From CBDDYU01 sp965235655 (GTDB lineage Bacteria; Pseudomonadota; Alphaproteobacteria; Pelagibacterales; Pelagibacteraceae): a stretch of 64,000 nucleotides of DNA. Shown in pieces: positions 24,906 through 33,758 of this stretch. The DNA lies in assembly GCA_965235655.1 (NCBI GenBank), contig CBDDYU010000001.1, positions 372,001 to 436,000 of the forward strand. The letters run 5' to 3'. The notes under the pieces were generated by a model. That model saw only the letters and a list, made by a program, of their open reading frames with translations. It had not been told where the DNA came from and ran no database searches. How positions within the stretch are numbered: position 1 is the stretch's first letter; the number at the start of each line of letters is the position of its first letter. The translations under genes were made by a program, and so were the position numbers.

Positions 24906-25418
24906 CTAAAGCTTAGTAATCTTATTGTCTTTATTAATTTTATTCTTAGCAATAATTAAGCTAATTTTTTTACTATTTGTGGGTGATTGCCAATTAGGGT
25001 TTATTTCTCTTAAAGGATGAAGAACAAAAAGCCTTCTTTCTAAATGCTCATGAGGTATTTTTAAATTTAAATTACCATTTTTGATAGATAGTTTTTTTGA
25101 ATTAAAATCAATAATATCAATATCTAATATTCTAGGTTCGTTTTTTTTATTTCTTATTCTTCCAAATTTTTTTTCAATTTTTAATATAATTTTTAATAAT
25201 TGCTCTACTTCAAGATGACATGCAATGCTTACAACGCTATTAATAAATTCCGGGTCATTGGCATTTGGATAAGCGACACTTTTATAAAATGAAGATTTTT
25301 TTTTAATTTTAAATCCATATTTTAATAACTCTAAATATGCCTGTTTTATATTATCAACTGGAGATCCAAATTTAGAACTAAGATTTGAGCCAAAAGAAAG
25401 ATAAACTAAATATATCAT
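24906..25418 (-). CDS. folK: 2-amino-4-hydroxy-6-hydroxymethyldihydropteridine pyrophosphokinase
   Basis: Transfers pyrophosphate from ATP to the pterin in folate synthesis. The 170-residue protein starts with LSFGSNLS. It also has FYKSVAYPNANDPEFINSV for pterin binding, EKKFGRIRNKKNEPRILDIDII with the two metal aspartates, and IPHEHLERRLFVLHPL. All family signatures are present. The ATG shares a base with the smpB stop (TAATG), and the gene is 21 bases upstream of spoT/rel. Confidence 0.95.
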   Translation of the reverse strand: MIYLVYLSFGSNLSSKFGSPVDNIKQAYLELLKYGFKIKKKSSFYKSVAYPNANDPEFINSVVSIACHLEVEQLLKIILKIEKKFGRIRNKKNEPRILDIDIIDFNSKKLSIKNGNLNLKIPHEHLERRLFVLHPLREINPNWQSPTNSKKISLIIAKNKINKDNKITKL

Positions 25419-25891
25419 TAACTAGTTTTTCTTAGCACGCGTGATTTTTCTCTTTCCCAGTCTCTTTTTTTCTTAACATTTCTTTTATCGAAATTTTTTT
25501 TACCTTTACCAAGGGCAATTTGAAGTTTGGCTATACCTTTTTTATTAAAATATAATCTAGTGGGAACAAGACTGTATCCATCTCTATTTAACTTTCCTAT
25601 TAATTTATTAATTTCTTTTTTTTTTAATAAAAGTTTTCTTAATCTTCTTGGGTCATGATTATTATAGCTAGATTGCAAATACGAGGGTATGTAAGAATTA
25701 AACAAAAATATTTCGCCTTCTTGATCAATAGCATACGATTCAGAAATATTACCTTTTCCCAATCTTAAAGATTTCACTTCAGAACCAACTAATTCTATTC
25801 CAGCTTCATACAAATCTTCAAAAAAATAATTAAAAGATGCTTTTCTGTTATGACAAACAATGTTGTCTACAGGTTTATTTTTTGGTGCCAT
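25418..25891 (-). CDS. smpB: SsrA-binding protein SmpB
   Basis: Partner of tmRNA in rescue of stalled ribosomes. The 157 residues contain NRKASFNYFFEDLYEAGIELVGSEVKSLR (family signature, quoted here only as its two ends NRKASFNY and GSEVKSLR). RLYFNKKGIAKLQIALGKGKK follows, and a basic C-terminal tail ends KKRDWEREKSRVLR. The tail residues that enter the decoding centre are intact. It follows dapA without a gap. No tmRNA gene is visible in this window. Confidence 0.96.
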   Translation of the reverse strand: MAPKNKPVDNIVCHNRKASFNYFFEDLYEAGIELVGSEVKSLRLGKGNISESYAIDQEGEIFLFNSYIPSYLQSSYNNHDPRRLRKLLLKKKEINKLIGKLNRDGYSLVPTRLYFNKKGIAKLQIALGKGKKNFDKRNVKKKRDWEREKSRVLRKTS

Positions 25892-26764
25892 TTAAATGAT
25901 TGAGGTTTTTTTTAAAATATTTCTTATTTTATTTTTAGAATCTTCTGTCGCAGTAACTAATGGTAAGCGCACATCTTCTTCCATAAGTTTTAATAAACTT
26001 AGTGAATATTTTGCTGGGACAGGATTACTCTCAACAAACATGACATGATGCAATTCTAATAATTGATCGAATAATTTTTTTGCTTCAATATCATTTCCAT
26101 TATTGGAAAATTTTTGAAATTCAGAACACATTTTTGGAGCAACATTAGACGAAACAGAAATACAGCCTACCCCTCCTCTTTTGTTAAATTCGTATGCATT
26201 TTCATCATTACCTGTTAACATAATAAATTCATCACCCATTTTATTTTTTTGCGCGGTTGCGCGGTCCAGGTCTCCTGTTGCATCTTTTACCCCTACAATG
26301 TTTTTAAGCTCAAATAATCTTGCCATTGTATCTACGCTCATATCAACAACAGATCTTCCAGGAATATTATAAATAATAATTGGTATTCCGCAGTTGTCAT
26401 TGATTGCTTTATAATGCTGGTACAAACCCTCCTGAGTTGGCTTATTGTAGTATGGAGTAACTATCAAAGCTGCATCAGCTTTTGCGTTTTCAGCAAATTT
26501 GGTTAGCTCAATTGCCTCTTTAGTAGAATTTGAACCTGTGCCAGCAATAACAGGAATTCTTCCATTTGAAACTTTAACTGCAATTTCAATTATTTTTTTA
26601 TGTTCAAAATACTCTAAAGTTGGCGATTCTCCTGTCGTACCTCCTGGAACAATTCCATTAGTTCCATTAGAAATTTGAAATTCGATAAATTTTTCGTAGC
26701 TATCTTCATCTAATTTATTATTTTTAAATGGAGTAACTAAAGCTGTAATTGAACCTTTAAACAT
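25892..26764 (-). CDS. dapA: 4-hydroxy-tetrahydrodipicolinate synthase
   Basis: Condenses pyruvate and aspartate semialdehyde, the first committed step to lysine and diaminopimelate for peptidoglycan. The 290 residues form one TIM barrel. VPGGTTGESPTL, the catalytic tyrosine in VTPYYNKPTQEG, IIYNIPGRS, and the Schiff-base lysine in IVGVKDATGDL are all present. It is divergent from the lytic transglycosylase gene by 61 bases and followed directly by smpB. Confidence 0.97.
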   Translation of the reverse strand: MFKGSITALVTPFKNNKLDEDSYEKFIEFQISNGTNGIVPGGTTGESPTLEYFEHKKIIEIAVKVSNGRIPVIAGTGSNSTKEAIELTKFAENAKADAALIVTPYYNKPTQEGLYQHYKAINDNCGIPIIIYNIPGRSVVDMSVDTMARLFELKNIVGVKDATGDLDRATAQKNKMGDEFIMLTGNDENAYEFNKRGGVGCISVSSNVAPKMCSEFQKFSNNGNDIEAKKLFDQLLELHHVMFVESNPVPAKYSLSLLKLMEEDVRLPLVTATEDSKNKIRNILKKTSII

Positions 26765-26825
26765 AATAAAATCTTGTATATTTAGAGAAATCTATAACAC
26801 AAAACAAAAATTAATTAAGTAGATT

Positions 26826-29081
26826 ATGAAAATCCTCAAAAATTTATTAATAACGTTGTTATTAACGTTTTGTTTTGTAAATACAGCTTATTCAGGCTTA
26901 ATTGAACCAAAAGAAAAACCAAAAAATTTAATTAATACGAGTAATATTGATAAAAATATAGATCCAAAAAAAATTGCGTCGCCAAGTGAAATTATAATTG
27001 AAAAAAAAATTGAAAATAAAAAACCAGAAAAAATAATTGAAAAAAAAGAAATTATAAAAAAAGAAACTAACAACAATCAAAAAGAAATTAATACTAAAAT
27101 AGAAATTTCAAATATTGAAGGAATTTTACCTCCTGAAAAACCTATCGACTTAGGCATAAAAAAAACCTCGTCAAAAATAATTAATGAAAAAGATTTTAAA
27201 ATCGCTCAAAAAATTTTTAATTATATAAAAAGAAATAATTGGAAATTAGCTTTTAATGAAGCACAAAAAGCATCTGACCCAATTATAACAAAATTAGTAG
27301 ATTGGAATTACTTAATTGAATCTAATAACAACGCTTCATTCTATGACTATGTTGCATTCATAGATAAAAATAATAATTGGCCAAGAATTGATCGCCTTCG
27401 TTATTTAGCTGAGCATAAAATTGACTTCAAAGAAGTTGCCCCAGCTCACGTAATTAATTTTTTTAAATCAAAGCAACCATTCAGTGGATATGGAGAAATG
27501 AAATATGGAGAAGCATTACTCATAGCCGGCAAAGAAACAATGGCAAAACAATTGATAAAAGAGGGTTTTGTTAAAGCTTTTTTGTCAAAAGATGATTTTA
27601 GCTATGTCAGCAAAAAATATAAATATATTTTAACTTCAGAAGACTTCATAAAAAGAGCAGAATACATGGCTTGGGAAAATGAATATTGGGAATTAAAAAA
27701 AACCATCCCCTATCTACCAAAAAATTATAAGGAACTTTATTTTGCACGATTTTCATTAATGACTAGATCATATGGAGTAGACAGTGCAATTAACAAAGTG
27801 CCAAAAAATATGATTTCAAATGTGGGATTGCAATACGACAGGATGAAATGGAGAAGAAAAAGAGGAAGATACGATTCTGCATTAGAAATAATTAATATCT
27901 ACACTAATGAACCTGAAAAATTAGTTAAACCCGAATTATGGTTTAAAGAAAAACTAATAATTGCTAGAAAAAAAATTGATCAAAAAAAATATGATGAAGC
28001 ATACCGGTTACTAACAAACCATGGAATAACGGAAAAAGCAGAACTGGCTGATGCAGAATGGCATGCTGGGTGGCTTGCTTTAAGTTTCTTAAACAAAGCA
28101 GATGAAGCTATAGCTCATTTTAAAACTATGTACGATTCTGTTGGATATCCAATTAGCAGATCAAGAGGAGCTTTTTGGCTGGGTAAAAGCTATGAAAAAT
28201 TAGGAAAAAAAGATGAAGCCTTCAAATGGTATGAAATTGCAGCAATTCATACCACTACTTTTTATGGACAATTGGCTCTAAACAAAATTGGAAAAGAAAA
28301 AATTTCAATACGAAATGACTACAAACTAGATAAAGATAAATATAATAAGTTTTTAAAAACAGATCTAGCCAAAGTAATTATTTTGCTTAATGAACTGGAT
28401 GAAACCAAAAGATCAAAAGACTTCATTAAACACATTGGCGGCGAGGATACTAAACTAGAAAATAGAATTTTTGCAGGAACACTATCCCAAAAAGTTGAAC
28501 GATTAGATTATTCAATTCAAATAGCAAAACAAGCCTCATATGAAGGTATAAATTTATTAGATTTAAACTACCCCATAATTGAAACTCCTCATGAAGTAAA
28601 AGGCAATATTACTTTAGATCAAGAATATATTTTGGCACTTATTAGACAGGAAAGTGAATTTGATAGATCAGCAAATAGTCATGTAGGGGCAAAAGGATTA
28701 ATGCAAATCATGCCGGCAACAGGCAAGCTGCTAAGTAAGCAATTAAATATTTCATATAGCAAAGATAAATTAACAGAAAATGAATTTTATAATTTACAAC
28801 TAGGGACCTACTATATTTCTGAACTGTATAAAAATTTTGATAATAATATTTACTTAGCGTTAGCTGCATATAATGCTGGACCTCATCGAGTAAGCAGGTG
28901 GCTAAAAAGATTTGGCGATCCTAGAAAAAAGGAGATTGATACATTGGATTTTATCGAACATATTCCTTTTCTAGAAACAAGAAATTACGTTCAGCGAGTT
29001 ATTGAAAATATCAATGTCTATAAATATGTTTTAAATCAAAAACCTGTAAAAAATAGTATTCAACGACTTCTGTACAATTAA
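26826..29081 (+). CDS. slt: Soluble lytic murein transglycosylase
   Basis: Periplasmic enzyme that cuts peptidoglycan to 1,6-anhydromuramyl products. The 751-residue protein has an N-terminal signal segment (about residues 1-23), then a Lys/Glu-rich low-complexity linker to about residue 110. A long helical superhelix with repeat-like segments follows (for example AFWLGKSYEKLGKKDEAFKWY). The catalytic domain near the C-terminus has RQESEFDRSANSHVGAKGLM, QIMPATG and ALAAYNAGPHRVSRWL. This is the Slt70 arrangement. The gene is divergent from dapA. Confidence 0.93.
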   Translation: MKILKNLLITLLLTFCFVNTAYSGLIEPKEKPKNLINTSNIDKNIDPKKIASPSEIIIEKKIENKKPEKIIEKKEIIKKETNNNQKEINTKIEISNIEGILPPEKPIDLGIKKTSSKIINEKDFKIAQKIFNYIKRNNWKLAFNEAQKASDPIITKLVDWNYLIESNNNASFYDYVAFIDKNNNWPRIDRLRYLAEHKIDFKEVAPAHVINFFKSKQPFSGYGEMKYGEALLIAGKETMAKQLIKEGFVKAFLSKDDFSYVSKKYKYILTSEDFIKRAEYMAWENEYWELKKTIPYLPKNYKELYFARFSLMTRSYGVDSAINKVPKNMISNVGLQYDRMKWRRKRGRYDSALEIINIYTNEPEKLVKPELWFKEKLIIARKKIDQKKYDEAYRLLTNHGITEKAELADAEWHAGWLALSFLNKADEAIAHFKTMYDSVGYPISRSRGAFWLGKSYEKLGKKDEAFKWYEIAAIHTTTFYGQLALNKIGKEKISIRNDYKLDKDKYNKFLKTDLAKVIILLNELDETKRSKDFIKHIGGEDTKLENRIFAGTLSQKVERLDYSIQIAKQASYEGINLLDLNYPIIETPHEVKGNITLDQEYILALIRQESEFDRSANSHVGAKGLMQIMPATGKLLSKQLNISYSKDKLTENEFYNLQLGTYYISELYKNFDNNIYLALAAYNAGPHRVSRWLKRFGDPRKKEIDTLDFIEHIPFLETRNYVQRVIENINVYKYVLNQKPVKNSIQRLLYN

Positions 29082-29082
29082 A

Positions 29083-29817
29083 TTAATTTTTTTGATAAGC
29101 AAAAGAAATTGCTGCAAATAAAACCAAATAATTAATATAAGATATATAAAAAGATAGTAGATCAAATAAAGGTTTCGCGATTGCATAGATCTCCTGATTG
29201 TTTGTTAACAATGTGATTTGCACTGATAAAATAATAAAGGAAGGTATGAAAAAAATTAGAGTAATAACAATAAAAAGAACAAATAATTTATTTCCACATT
29301 CATTCATAGATGTAATTGAAAATTGAGTTTTTTTATTTAATGCAATTTTTGGTAAATTAAAAATAAATTTCAGTGAGATAATGACTGAAAATATCCAAAG
29401 AAAGAATAGATAAGATATATCTAAATTTAATATTTTTAAATTCCCACTGCTCTTAAATAGATAATGTATAATCAGGGGAGAAACTGCAATTATCGTCAAA
29501 GTTAATATAGTTAAAAAGTATTTAAAACAATTTGCTGTTAACAGTTCAGATAAATAAGGTTGTTTAATTTTAACTAAAATTTCTCTATGTACAGAAATTC
29601 CAATAGAACTTGTTAAAAACATTGAGAACAAAATAAATAAAACGATAGTAAAATTTGTTGCAATAGATTTGCTAATTAAAAAATTTAATAAATTAAACGC
29701 AACTGTAACAATGAATACAATTACAAAACCATCTTTCAATCTTTTACTAAAATTGGAAAAGACAAACTGAAAAGAAGAAGAGAGAACTTCTCCCAATGAA
29801 AAGGTTTTTTTTAACAT
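29083..29817 (-). CDS. Unknown integral membrane protein
   Basis: I do not recognise this 244-residue protein. It shows about six hydrophobic segments of membrane-helix length, near residues 28-52, 54-75, 96-118, 130-152, 178-202 and 220-240. The N-terminus reads FSLGEVLSSSFQFVFSN, which resembles proteins that begin with a short amphipathic helix before the first membrane span. There are no catalytic-looking motifs. It is placed between slt (ends 1 base away, convergent) and tRNA-Ser, and is upstream of nothing on its strand except slt's antisense. Base composition matches its neighbours. Confidence 0.7.
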   Translation of the reverse strand: MLKKTFSLGEVLSSSFQFVFSNFSKRLKDGFVIVFIVTVAFNLLNFLISKSIATNFTIVLFILFSMFLTSSIGISVHREILVKIKQPYLSELLTANCFKYFLTILTLTIIAVSPLIIHYLFKSSGNLKILNLDISYLFFLWIFSVIISLKFIFNLPKIALNKKTQFSITSMNECGNKLFVLFIVITLIFFIPSFIILSVQITLLTNNQEIYAIAKPLFDLLSFYISYINYLVLFAAISFAYQKN

Positions 29818-29822
29818 AATTA

Positions 29823-29914
29823 TGGCGGTCAGGGAGGGATTCGAACCCTCGTTACGATGTTACTCGTAAGGTCATTTAGCAAACGACTGGTTTCAGCCTC
29901 TCACCCACCTGACC
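29823..29914 (-). tRNA. tRNA-Ser (anticodon GCT)
   Basis: Read on the minus strand, a 7-bp acceptor stem GGTCAGG/CCTGACC closes the gene. The D arm follows. The anticodon arm is GTCGT-TTGCTAA-ATGAC with anticodon GCT, which reads AGC and AGU. A long class II variable arm (TTACGA/TCGTAA) and a T arm with TTCGAAT come next. The discriminator is G and CCA is encoded (29823-29825). The long variable arm and GCT anticodon identify serine. Confidence 0.97.
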
Positions 29915-29983
29915 AATTTAATTTCAAATTGATATATCTTATATTTCAAATTGTTGCAAAAAAACGCTTAATTAAAAAATATT

Positions 29984-30280
29984 TTAAAATTCTTTTTTAT
30001 AACTTTTATCTTTTAATATTTTTCTTGAATATTCAAATTTCTTACGATTTTTTATCGATTTCTCACGAACTCTTTGTCTCCAGAGTTTAAAGGAGCCTGG
30101 CTTGAGGGTAGATCTCATTATCTTAATGACTTCAGACTCTGTTTTATTAGAATTTTTTTTTATATCCTCAAAAGTAATACGATCAGCCCAAGCAGCCCAA
30201 ATAATCCAATCATTACTTGATTTGTCTTTTGGTTCTGGATTAGCAGACTTGGTAATTGGTCTGTTTGATTTTTTAGCCAT
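29984..30280 (-). CDS. DUF2805-family small protein
   Basis: A 98-residue basic protein. The core DWIIWAAWADRITFEDIKKN, then TESEVIKIMRSTLKPGSFKLWRQRV, matches the DUF2805 family of unknown function. The pattern looks like a small helical, possibly nucleic-acid-binding, domain: an acidic-aromatic helix, a turn and a basic helix. The N-terminal 20 residues and C-terminal 25 residues are Lys-rich and probably unstructured. Its start lies 8 bases inside the end of the peroxiredoxin gene, so it is co-translated with it. Confidence 0.8.
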   Translation of the reverse strand: MAKKSNRPITKSANPEPKDKSSNDWIIWAAWADRITFEDIKKNSNKTESEVIKIMRSTLKPGSFKLWRQRVREKSIKNRKKFEYSRKILKDKSYKKEF

Positions 30281-30755
30281 TCATCGATTGTAAGAAATTC
30301 AACATAGTTCCTGAATCACTCACATCAAACTTTCCATCTTCATCCTTAAAAATTTTAACAATTTTTTTGTTATCAATGTACATGGAATAGCGAAAAGATC
30401 TTGGACCCATACCTGAAGCGGAACGATCTGAAATCATATTCATAGCTTTTGTAAAATCTCCATTTCCATCTGGAATAAACTTAACTTTTGAAATTTTTTG
30501 ATCCTTTTTCCAAAACTCAATCACAAAAGGATCATTCATAGATAAACAATAAATTTCATCAATGCCAATTTTTTTAAATTCATCATATTTATCCTCGTAA
30601 CTTGGTAAATGGTAACTTGTGCAGGTCGGTGTAAATGCACCTGGCAAAGCGAATAAGACAATTTTTTTATTTGCAAAATAAAAATCGCTTTTTTTAGTTT
30701 CAAATTTTCCATCAACTCTGACTACAAAGTTAACATCAGGTATATTATTTATCAT
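30273..30755 (-). CDS. Peroxiredoxin, Prx5 type
   Basis: Thiol peroxidase that reduces hydrogen peroxide and alkyl hydroperoxides. The 160-residue protein has the peroxidatic site ALPGAFTPTCTSYHLPSY (Cys near residue 46) and the Prx5-type segment IYCLSMNDPFVIEFWKKD with a second cysteine. FIPDGNGDFTKAM and GPRSFRYSMYI follow, also typical. No fused glutaredoxin domain is present, so the reductant must be another protein or glutathione. It overlaps trhO by 11 bases and the DUF2805 gene by 8. Confidence 0.92.
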   Translation of the reverse strand: MINNIPDVNFVVRVDGKFETKKSDFYFANKKIVLFALPGAFTPTCTSYHLPSYEDKYDEFKKIGIDEIYCLSMNDPFVIEFWKKDQKISKVKFIPDGNGDFTKAMNMISDRSASGMGPRSFRYSMYIDNKKIVKIFKDEDGKFDVSDSGTMLNFLQSMNG

Positions 30756-31647
30756 TTTTACAGTGTTCCTTATTTTTTGTTTTATTAAATTGTCTCATAG
30801 CAAATCTTTTTTTTTGCTCATCGCTAGATTTATCATAACAGTAAGGGCAAGCAATACCTTCAATAAATTTTTCTGATTGTTTGTCTTTATCATTGATTGG
30901 CATACGACAGCCATAACACATAGTGTAGCTTCCTGGGTTGGAATTATGTTTGACGGCAACTCTTTTATCAAAAACGTAACATTCACCCATCCATAAACTT
31001 TCTTCCTCAGGAATAGTATTGATATAATTTAAAATACCCCCCTGCAATTGATAGACTTCCTCAACACCTTTTTCTTTCAAATATTCAGAAGCTTTCTCGC
31101 AACGAATTCCACCTGTGCAAAAAATAGCTAATTTTTTATTATTTTTTTTAACAAGCTCATCAAAATAACCTTTAAATTCTCTAAAACTATTTACATTTGG
31201 ATTAATTGCACCTTGAAAACTTCCAATTTTGTTTTCAAAAGATTTTCTGATGTCAATGACTGTAACATCGTCTTTTTGAATAAAATCATTCCAATCTTTA
31301 GGCAATATGTGCTTACCTTCTCTACTTATTACTTTTTTTTCTATTGGAACAACTTCCTTTTTAATTTTAACCTTAGGTCTTTCAAAAGGAATTGAATTAG
31401 TTTTGGACACGTTACTAACATCAAAATTATCAAAAGAAAAAATGTTATAAATAAAATTATTAAATTCATTTATAAAACCAAATTTGCCTGAAATTGTACC
31501 GTTAACACCTTCGGGCGATATAATAATTGTTCCTTTTAAATGGTTATCAATCAAATATTTTTTTATAGTTAATTGAAACTTTTCAAGATTATTTAAATGA
31601 GCAAATTTATAAAAGCTAATTATCTCAAAATTTTCTTCTTCTGGCAT
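30745..31647 (-). CDS. trhO: tRNA uridine-34 hydroxylase (TrhO/YceA, rhodanese-related)
   Basis: In E. coli the homolog hydroxylates uridine 34 of certain tRNAs. The 300-residue protein has an N-terminal ferredoxin-like domain (ISPEGVNGTISG, residues 43-54), a rhodanese domain with the catalytic loop CTGGIRCEKAS, and a C-terminal cysteine-rich segment (CYGCRMP, then CPYCYDK) likely to bind zinc. This order is that of the family. It starts 28 bases inside the methyltransferase gene and overlaps the peroxiredoxin gene by 11. Confidence 0.92.
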   Translation of the reverse strand: MPEEENFEIISFYKFAHLNNLEKFQLTIKKYLIDNHLKGTIIISPEGVNGTISGKFGFINEFNNFIYNIFSFDNFDVSNVSKTNSIPFERPKVKIKKEVVPIEKKVISREGKHILPKDWNDFIQKDDVTVIDIRKSFENKIGSFQGAINPNVNSFREFKGYFDELVKKNNKKLAIFCTGGIRCEKASEYLKEKGVEEVYQLQGGILNYINTIPEEESLWMGECYVFDKRVAVKHNSNPGSYTMCYGCRMPINDKDKQSEKFIEGIACPYCYDKSSDEQKKRFAMRQFNKTKNKEHCKNDK

Positions 31648-32288
31648 AGTGTCATTCCATCGCCTATGGAAATCATTGTTGTATCCACTCTATTATCATT
31701 TTTAATAAAATCATTAAACTCCCTAATAGTGTTGGTTTTCTTGTCATTAATAGATGGATCAGTAACTTTTCCTTTCCACAAAACATTGTCAAACACAATC
31801 AATCCATTATCAGATATTAAATTAAGACATAATTCTAAGTAATTTTTATATCCTGATTTATCTGCATCTATAAAAATAAAATCAAATATAAATTTTTCTT
31901 CTTTAAATTGTTGTAAAGATTTTGAACCATCTTCATTTATTAAAGTAATTTTATCCAAGACATTTGCTTGTTTCCAAAATTTTGTAGCATGCTTTGTAGT
32001 TTTGAGATCATGATCTACTGTAATAATTTTTCCATTATCATTTAATGCGAGGGCCATCGCTAAAGTGCTATACCCCATAAATGTTCCCACTTCTAAAATT
32101 TGACTGTAATTTCCAATTTTTATAAGCATATGCAGAAAAGATGCCTGCTCAGGACTTACTTGCATATTTGCAACATCGCCCAATTCTTTAAAGGAAAAAT
32201 CTCTTAGTTCTTGTAAAACTAAATTTTCAATAGAGTTTTGATTTAAATATTTTTCTAGTTCTGGTGTAAAACTGATATTTTTTAACAC
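31620..32288 (-). CDS. SAM-dependent O-methyltransferase (CCoAOMT family)
   Basis: A 222-residue class I methyltransferase. The SAM site EVGTFMGYSTLAMALAL and the acidic metal/SAM motif FIFIDADKSGYKNYLE match the caffeoyl-CoA O-methyltransferase family, whose bacterial members methylate catechol-like hydroxyls. LISDNGLIVFDNVLWKGKV is another conserved segment. The natural substrate is not shown by sequence. Its placement directly next to trhO, whose product makes 5-hydroxyuridine in tRNA, is suggestive: a related bacterial enzyme (TrmR/TrmM type) methylates that base to 5-methoxyuridine. I regard this as a hypothesis. Confidence 0.85.
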   Translation of the reverse strand: MLKNISFTPELEKYLNQNSIENLVLQELRDFSFKELGDVANMQVSPEQASFLHMLIKIGNYSQILEVGTFMGYSTLAMALALNDNGKIITVDHDLKTTKHATKFWKQANVLDKITLINEDGSKSLQQFKEEKFIFDFIFIDADKSGYKNYLELCLNLISDNGLIVFDNVLWKGKVTDPSINDKKTNTIREFNDFIKNDNRVDTTMISIGDGMTLCQKKKILR

Positions 32289-32291
32289 AAT

Positions 32292-33758
32292 TTATTTTAA
32301 TTTTTCTTTTAAAATATCGTTTATTAATTTTGGATTTCCTTTACCTTGTGTTTCTTTCATTGCTTGACCAACAAAAAAACCAAACAGTTTATCTTTTCCT
32401 GACTTATATTGTTCAACCTTATCTAAATTAGATTGTACAATTTTATCTATTATTTTTTCTAATTCTTTAGGATCCGATTGTTGCTTTAGACCTTTTTTAT
32501 TTATTATTACCTCAGGATCTTGGTCACCTTTTATCATATCTTCAAAAACTGTTTTTGCAATTTTTCCTGATATTGTATTATCTTTAATAAGATTAATTAA
32601 TTTTGATAAATTTTTTGCTGATACTGGTGAATCTTTAATTTCTTTATTTTCTTTATTTAAGATACCAAAGAGCTCAACGATCATCCAATTTGCAGCCAGT
32701 TTATAATCAGAGTTTTTAGCAACCTCTTCATAATAGGTTGAGATTTCTTGATCTGATATAATTATACTTGCGTCATAACTGGAAAGGCCAAAATCATTCA
32801 TTAATCTTGATTTCTTTTCATCTGGAAGCTCGGGTAATGATTTCTTGATAGTATCTACATAATCTTGATCTAATTCTAATGGTAATAAATCAGGATCGGG
32901 AAAATATCGATAATCATGCGCATCCTCTTTGCTTCTCATCGATCTAGTTTCCATTTTTTTTGTATCAAACAATCTTGTTTCTTGATTAATAGCGCCACCC
33001 TGTTCAATTATCTCAATTTGACGTTTTGCTTCATATTCAATGGCTTGCTGCATAAATTTTATTGAGTTAACATTTTTAATTTCGCATCTTGTACCAAGTT
33101 CAGTAGACCCTACTTTTCTAACAGATACGTTGACATCAGCTCTCAAAGAACCTTCATCCATGTTACCATCACAAGTATTCAAATAACGCATAATAGAGCG
33201 TAATTTTTTTACGTACTGACCGACTTCTTCAGGAGATCTCAGGTCAGGCTTGCCAACAATTTCCATTAAAGCTACTCCAGATCTATTTAAATCGACAAAA
33301 GAATTTTGGGGATCTTGATCATGTAAACTTTTTCCGGCATCTTGCTCTAAGTGTAATCTTTCAATACCAACTTCTTTAGTACCATAAGGCATATCTAAAA
33401 TAACTTTTCCTTCTCCAACTATAGGGAACTTAAATTGAGATATTTGATATCCTTGAGGCAAATCTGCATAAAAATAATTTTTTCTATCAAATTTTGAAAA
33501 ATTATTAATCTTTGCTTTTAGTCCAAGTCCTGTTTTGATTGCTTGCTCTACGCAATACTTATTGATCACAGGAAGCATACCTGGCATTGCAGCATCAACT
33601 AAACTAACTTGTGAGTTAGGATCAGAACCAAATTTAGTTGATGAGGATGAGAATAATTTAGCATTGGATGTAACTTGTGCATGCACTTCTAAGCCGATGA
33701 TAACCTCCCATTTTCCAGTTTGTCCCTCTAAATAATAATCAAATTTTTTTTCAGTCAT
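32292..33758 (-). CDS. gatB: Asp/Glu-tRNA amidotransferase subunit B
   Basis: Part of GatCAB, which converts Glu-tRNA(Gln) and Asp-tRNA(Asn) to the amide forms. The 488-residue protein begins with WEVIIGLEVHAQV, then has YFYADLPQGYQISQ, DQDPQNSFVDLNRSGVALMEIV and DYRYFPDPDLLPL, and a C-terminal YqeY-like tail with GKGNPKLINDILKEKL. All are strong family marks. It follows gatA with no gap, and its presence suggests the organism lacks at least GlnRS. Confidence 0.97.
   Translation of the reverse strand: MTEKKFDYYLEGQTGKWEVIIGLEVHAQVTSNAKLFSSSSTKFGSDPNSQVSLVDAAMPGMLPVINKYCVEQAIKTGLGLKAKINNFSKFDRKNYFYADLPQGYQISQFKFPIVGEGKVILDMPYGTKEVGIERLHLEQDAGKSLHDQDPQNSFVDLNRSGVALMEIVGKPDLRSPEEVGQYVKKLRSIMRYLNTCDGNMDEGSLRADVNVSVRKVGSTELGTRCEIKNVNSIKFMQQAIEYEAKRQIEIIEQGGAINQETRLFDTKKMETRSMRSKEDAHDYRYFPDPDLLPLELDQDYVDTIKKSLPELPDEKKSRLMNDFGLSSYDASIIISDQEISTYYEEVAKNSDYKLAANWMIVELFGILNKENKEIKDSPVSAKNLSKLINLIKDNTISGKIAKTVFEDMIKGDQDPEVIINKKGLKQQSDPKELEKIIDKIVQSNLDKVEQYKSGKDKLFGFFVGQAMKETQGKGNPKLINDILKEKLK

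Noticed and set aside
27000..27180. A-rich low-complexity stretch as a possible slippery site or repeat element
   Set aside because: It is in frame and encodes the Lys/Glu linker of the lytic transglycosylase; AT bias explains it.
29857..30090. 77-residue ORF on the plus strand
   Set aside because: It runs over the antisense of tRNA-Ser and the DUF2805 gene and has no sensible protein pattern.
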